Both the position numbers and the translations under genes were made by a program. Below, piece by piece: positions 60,556 to 64,000 of a stretch of 64,000 nucleotides of DNA. The notes beneath the pieces were generated by a model, which saw only the letters and a list, made by a program, of their open reading frames with translations, ran no database searches and had not been told where the DNA came from. Location: positions 10,091,234-10,155,233 of the forward strand of contig CM055094.1 in NCBI GenBank assembly GCA_029204225.1. Direction: 5' to 3'. The stretch's first letter is position 1. Each line of letters starts with the position of its first letter. Source of the stretch: Diphasiastrum complanatum (taxonomy: Eukaryota > Streptophyta > Lycopodiopsida > Lycopodiales > Lycopodiaceae).

Positions 60556-61326
60556 CTAGTATGGCTTATGCTCTTCTTTCCCTTGAAGTGTGAGCCACAT
60601 GGTCTCAACCATGTTTCTTGAGTTTCTTTTTGGAATCACAACTTGAGAAGGTCTCTCCTCCTCAATCCTTGGCACACTTGAACCTTGAGAAGGACTCTCC
60701 TCAATCATTGGCACACTTGGACCTTGAGATGACTCCTTAAGATTCTTTTTATAATGCTCCTTCTTGATGGAAATCTGAGACCTCCATGTCTCATGATGAT
60801 CACAACATCCATGACCATATAATATGCACTTCCTATGATTATCAAGATTACTTATGCTAGTAACATAAGTCCAAAAATCACGACAACTTGGCATGATTTT
60901 TCTAATATTGAAATCAAAAGGTATTTGCATCTCAATAAGGCTAACTACTTGCTTATGGATATAAGTGTCCACTTTGGATGCGTCACTTATTCTCATAAGA
61001 AGTTTACAACTTGCCTTTAAGATTGAAAAATTACAATTTTCATCTTTATGAATGAACACATCATTCATGATCTTATTGAAACCAAAAGAATCTACATTAT
61101 GAAGACATTTCCATTTTCTTGACTTCATATCCAATGTAAGTTTACAAGGAAAACATGCTTTGCTATACTTTAAGGCATCACACTCAAGTAGTATTGCCTT
61201 AATCCACCTTTGAGATACAAAAATAGCAAAATGGTTCCTCATAGGTTGACATGAGAGCATAAATGAAACTATTTTCATTTTGTGATTGCTCCTTATTCTT
61301 GATTGATTTCTCTTGGATAATAACAA
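60556..61326 (-). pseudogene. Element E ORF, first copy of the duplicated module plus linker
   Basis: A 256-residue frame of unknown function. It contains the module ASCKLLMRISDASKVDTYIH, KQVVSLIEMQI, Cys/His-rich stretches (ILYGHGCCDHHE) and then a tandem SQGPSVPMIEESPSQGSSVP repeat before a stop. The Cys/His spacing does not fit a zinc knuckle I know. The open frame may be partly due to composition, but the duplicated module suggests it was once coding. Confidence 0.5.
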
Positions 61327-61720
61327 TAAGTTTGAACTTATCTAGAGTTCCAAGCAAAATACTTTTCAAGGACATGAAATAAATCCAAGTTGCTTTCATG
61401 AAAGTGACATTTATCTTTGCATCTTGAACCAAACAATGCACTTCCAAATGAGAAACTTCAAAAGGTTTGACTTGTGTTGTGATGGACTCTTGAAGACAAA
61501 TCTTGCAAGTCCTTGTGAGACTCCAAGCCTCATTCACCTTTCCATAAAGGAAACATCTTTCCTTGGATTTGTCCTTTTTGTATTTGCATTTCGAACTTGA
61601 AGCTCCATCCTTCACCTCGGCCCCTTTGCTTTGGTCCTCCTTGGATGGATTGGTCTTCTTTTTGTAGCATCTTGAGGAATAATATCCTTCCTTGCCACAA
61701 AGATTGCATTAAGATCCTTA
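61199..61720 (-). pseudogene. Element E gag end with CCHC-like knuckle
   Basis: The minus strand reads CNLCGKEGYYSSRC, then YKKK and, after a Lys/Ser-rich spacer, KCKYKKDKSKERCFLYGK. The spacing C-X2-C-X4-Y-X4-C is a gag zinc knuckle with His replaced by Tyr. SSSK, KKDKSK and CF.YG parallel the gag at 63830-63880. Frame stops lie upstream, so gag is broken. Confidence 0.6.
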
Positions 61721-61830
61721 TTTGCCTTCAACAGGATGCCACCTATTGATGCCACGTGAATAAAAACTTGTGATATGATTCTACAAATGTAATTTGTGAC
61801 TCTCAAGAGACTAGATTTGAACATATTCAA

Positions 61831-63145
61831 TAATCTAGAAGGATCTACAAAAGATCTAGCTCACAAACCTAAGAATCAATCTTCACACTAATGACTAGTC
61901 ATTTGGAAACTTTGCTTTGATCACTAAGACAAAAGCACACAATCCTTTAATCGAATCACAAAAGAAATCAGATCCAAACACTCATATTGGACTCAACAAA
62001 TTCCAACGACTCTTTCTTTTGAGTGTTGAAATGGATATGAAAACATTTGGCACCTAGATTTTCCTTTTCACTTGACTAGTTCTCTCAACACTTGAGATTC
62101 TTGAATAAAAGATGGGTTTTGTTTCAAACACATGAAATTAAGACCCAATCACCCTTTTTGGAATCCCCAAAGAATCTCACTCTTGAGATTTGGAATGGAT
62201 TTGTAATAGTTTGATAACAACCTATGTCAAGATTTTTTCAAAACGCTTAAAAACTAGACATCTAGAGATTCACAAAGATCTCAACCATGCATGAATACTC
62301 AATATGGACTCCTCCTCATTCTAGGCATCCAATGGGATCACAACTTGACCCTCACACTCTCACAAAGAAAGTTTAATAGAACTAATTTGAGTTTCATACA
62401 TACTATGTCAATTTTTGCTCAATAAAATGAACTCATTAGTTGGGTACATTGAATCTAGACCCAAAAATAGTAGGGTTAGCATTTTGGAGGAAAAGCCAAG
62501 TGGCCAAATAGGGTTTGGACCTGTTATAAAAGGATGTAACTCATGGAGAGACTGAAAATCTCTCTTCTCTATCTCATTTCATGCTTATACATGGTACTCT
62601 TAGCCCAATGTAGTGTTCTTGAGAGATGAAAATTCCAGCCCCTTCTTGTACAAATTCAAGACCAAGATAAAATTGGATCTTTTGTAGATCAAAACCCTAT
62701 ATGTGTCTATAAACTTGATCAACTCCAATTTTTGATTTCACATACTAGATTTGGTCGATTTTTGGATCATTGGATCAACCTAAGTGGTGGCTAATAGATT
62801 GCATATCAAATTTTTTGCATTTGCATGTAGATTTGGAGTAGTTAATTTTTTGTGATTTTGTCAAAACCCTAATTTTGATTGGATCTCTAGATAGTGAGGT
62901 TGCTGGACTTCATTTGAGTGTGTTTCAATCTTAGGAAATGGCAAAAGTCATTAGATTGAGGATAGATCATAGGTTGATCAAGATTCCATGATTCTATGTG
63001 TTGATTTGCTTGGTATAAGTGCTAAAAGAGAATAAGCTGAGATAGTTTTAGATCTTTGTGATTTCTTTTAAAGACATTTGTTGTTGTTCAAAGGAGTGCT
63101 TTGTGCATTGAAATAGGTTTAAAGAGAAGATCAGGTCATTGCTAC
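61831..63145. other. Unassigned; LTR or leader of the downstream plus copia in the right half
   Basis: 61831-62430 shows nothing recognisable. From about 62440 the sequence resembles the LTR at 34769 (TTGAATCTAG, GGACCTGTTATAAA, CTCATTTCATGCTTATACATG), so a plus LTR with TATA near 62525 is likely. Neither its ends nor a tRNA-Met PBS could be placed. Confidence 0.45.
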
Positions 63146-64000
63146 ATGACAACCTCAATTGGAGTCATGTTGGAAGCCAATGATATGCTTACCTCAAGTA
63201 ACTAATCATTGTGGAAAGTGAGGATGGAGTCACTCCTTGAGATGAATGATGTTTTGAATAGTGTTGTAGGTTTGGAGGAGAGACCAACAACACAACAAGA
63301 TCAAGTGAGGTATGACAAGAGGGCCAAGAAGGCTCTACACATGATAAAGATGAATGCTACCAATGAGCTTCTCAAGGAAGTTGGTAAGTGCACATCTCTT
63401 TGGAAGCTTGGAATTCATTGAAGAAGCTTTATGAATCCAAGTCTACTTTTAGAGTGTTGACTATAAGAAGACAAATATTTTTTTGTTTTCAAAAGAATGA
63501 AGAAAGTCCAAGTACTTTTGTTTTGAGGATGAAAGCATTGAATGTTGAGTTGGCTTGCATTGATGAAAACATTAAGGAAGGAGAGCTTATTCAAGTAATT
63601 CTTAATGGCTTGTTGGATGCTCATGCTAACTTTGTTCAAAGTATTTCTATCTATTCAAAAGAGTTCGCCAAGTTTGATGGATCTTCAAAAGATCTTGATC
63701 AATGAGGAATATAGGCTTCAAGCAAGATGTGGATATACATTGACACTTCAAGAGGATGCTATGTTCACAAAGGGCAAATTCAAGGGCAAAGCCAAAAGTA
63801 AGTGGTCTAAAGGGTAAGATCAAGTAGATGCTTCTTCAAGTGGCAAAAAGAAGGATAGATCAAAGCTCAAGTGCTTCTATTGTGGCATCAAGGGACACTT
63901 TGCAAGTGATTGCTATAAGAAGAAGAGAGATCAAGGAGACAAGCAAGTAAATCTTACCCTTGATGAGGATGGTTTGGATGTTCAAGGTGCAAATGATGAT
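63146..64000 (+). pseudogene. Copia-F gag, plus strand, runs off the window
   Basis: Starts MTTSIGVMLEANDMLTSSN, an immediate TAA, then SLWKVRMESLLEMNDVLN, AKKALHMIKMNATNELLKEV. A frameshift near 63410 leads into EAWNSLKKLYESKSTFRVL, RMKALNVELACIDENIKEGE and VILNGLLDAHANFVQS; another frame follows from 63605. The zinc knuckle CFYCGIKGHFASDC is intact at 63866-63907, followed by acidic residues to the window end. This is copia gag with one nonsense codon and two frame breaks. Confidence 0.88.

Larger units (their letters stand above)
59015..61830 (-). mobile_element. Element E: minus LTR element with unfamiliar duplicated ORF, 5' end missing
   Basis: A 3' LTR (59015-59849) with 8-bp inverted ends is followed by a polypurine tract (minus TGAGGGGGAG, 59850-59859). 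Reading the minus strand from the right: a CCHC-like knuckle CNLCGKEGYYSSRC near 61700-61660 (Tyr in the His position), SSSKCKYKKDKSKERC, then ~1.5 kb of frames that are not copia pol. No protease, RT or RNase H motif was seen. A Pro/Glu/Ser repeat (SQGPSVPMIEE, SQGSSVPRIEE) resembles a copia integrase-RT linker. No 5' LTR or PBS was found. Confidence 0.6.

Noticed and set aside
60058-61326. A host gene on the minus strand
   Set aside because: It is bounded by an LTR and polypurine tract, follows a gag-type knuckle in the same orientation and has stops between frames, so an element-borne ORF is the better reading.

Overview
This is nuclear DNA of a land plant, dominated by transposons. It has exon-intron genes with GT-AG introns, Ty1/copia and Ty3/gypsy LTR retrotransposons primed by tRNA-Met and tRNA-Asp type sites, a LINE, a hAT element and long (CT)n arrays. 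I see no rRNA, tRNA or CRISPR loci. The exact organism cannot be read from the sequence. Two weak hints point away from a typical flowering plant and towards a seed-free or early-branching lineage such as a fern: the SKI2 C-terminus is rather divergent from the angiosperm form I know, and the LINE has a GVKQGCSLSP motif instead of the angiosperm L1-type GLRQGDPLSP. This lineage call is inference with low confidence.

Two host genes can be supported. (1) 21498-24316, plus strand: the last four exons of SKI2, the DExH RNA helicase of the cytosolic SKI complex that feeds mRNA to the exosome. Its helicase-core exons are not visible upstream in the window. (2) 37221-51014, minus strand: an eight-exon gene with phase-compatible splice sites, predicting a 322-residue protein that I do not recognise. 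It has an acidic N-terminus, a central coiled coil and two Arg-rich ~63-residue repeats at the C-terminus. Its second intron (8.8 kb) holds a nest of copia elements. The two genes are convergent.

Layout: 1-1050, LTR-like and GC-rich repeats; 1055-4170, minus LINE; 4190-6280, plus hAT (BED/DUF659) relic; 7110-7775, plus LTR; 7825-12722, minus gypsy with tRNA-Asp-type PBS; 12775-13320, LINE scrap; 13434-15589, minus element (gag plus 876-bp LTR); 15904-16098, integrase scrap; 16112-20767, minus non-autonomous gypsy-type element; 21498-24316, SKI2; 24628-29961, a young complete-length minus copia (two 390-bp LTRs, TSD TTTTG) about 310 bp past the SKI2 stop; 30-37 kb, mostly unassigned DNA with a 457-bp tandem duplication and one copia LTR; 37.2-51.0 kb, the unrecognised gene, with minus copia (42474-49391) interrupted by plus copia (43690-48302), itself hit by a 366-bp insertion; 50-53 kb, unassigned DNA and a 154-bp (CT)n; 53004-59014, plus copia interrupted by a minus gypsy derivative (54902-57495, TSD AAGAG); 59015-61830, a minus LTR-bounded element with an unfamiliar duplicated ORF; 62.4-64.0 kb, the 5' end of another plus copia running off the window.

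Almost every mobile element is broken by deletions, nonsense codons, frameshifts or, in one case, an inversion of gag whose breakpoint splits the zinc knuckle. The host exons are clean. The most useful novel items are the eight-exon gene, the gag inversion, the 366-bp AGTTAT/ATAACT insertion, and the two non-autonomous LTR elements with non-pol reading frames.
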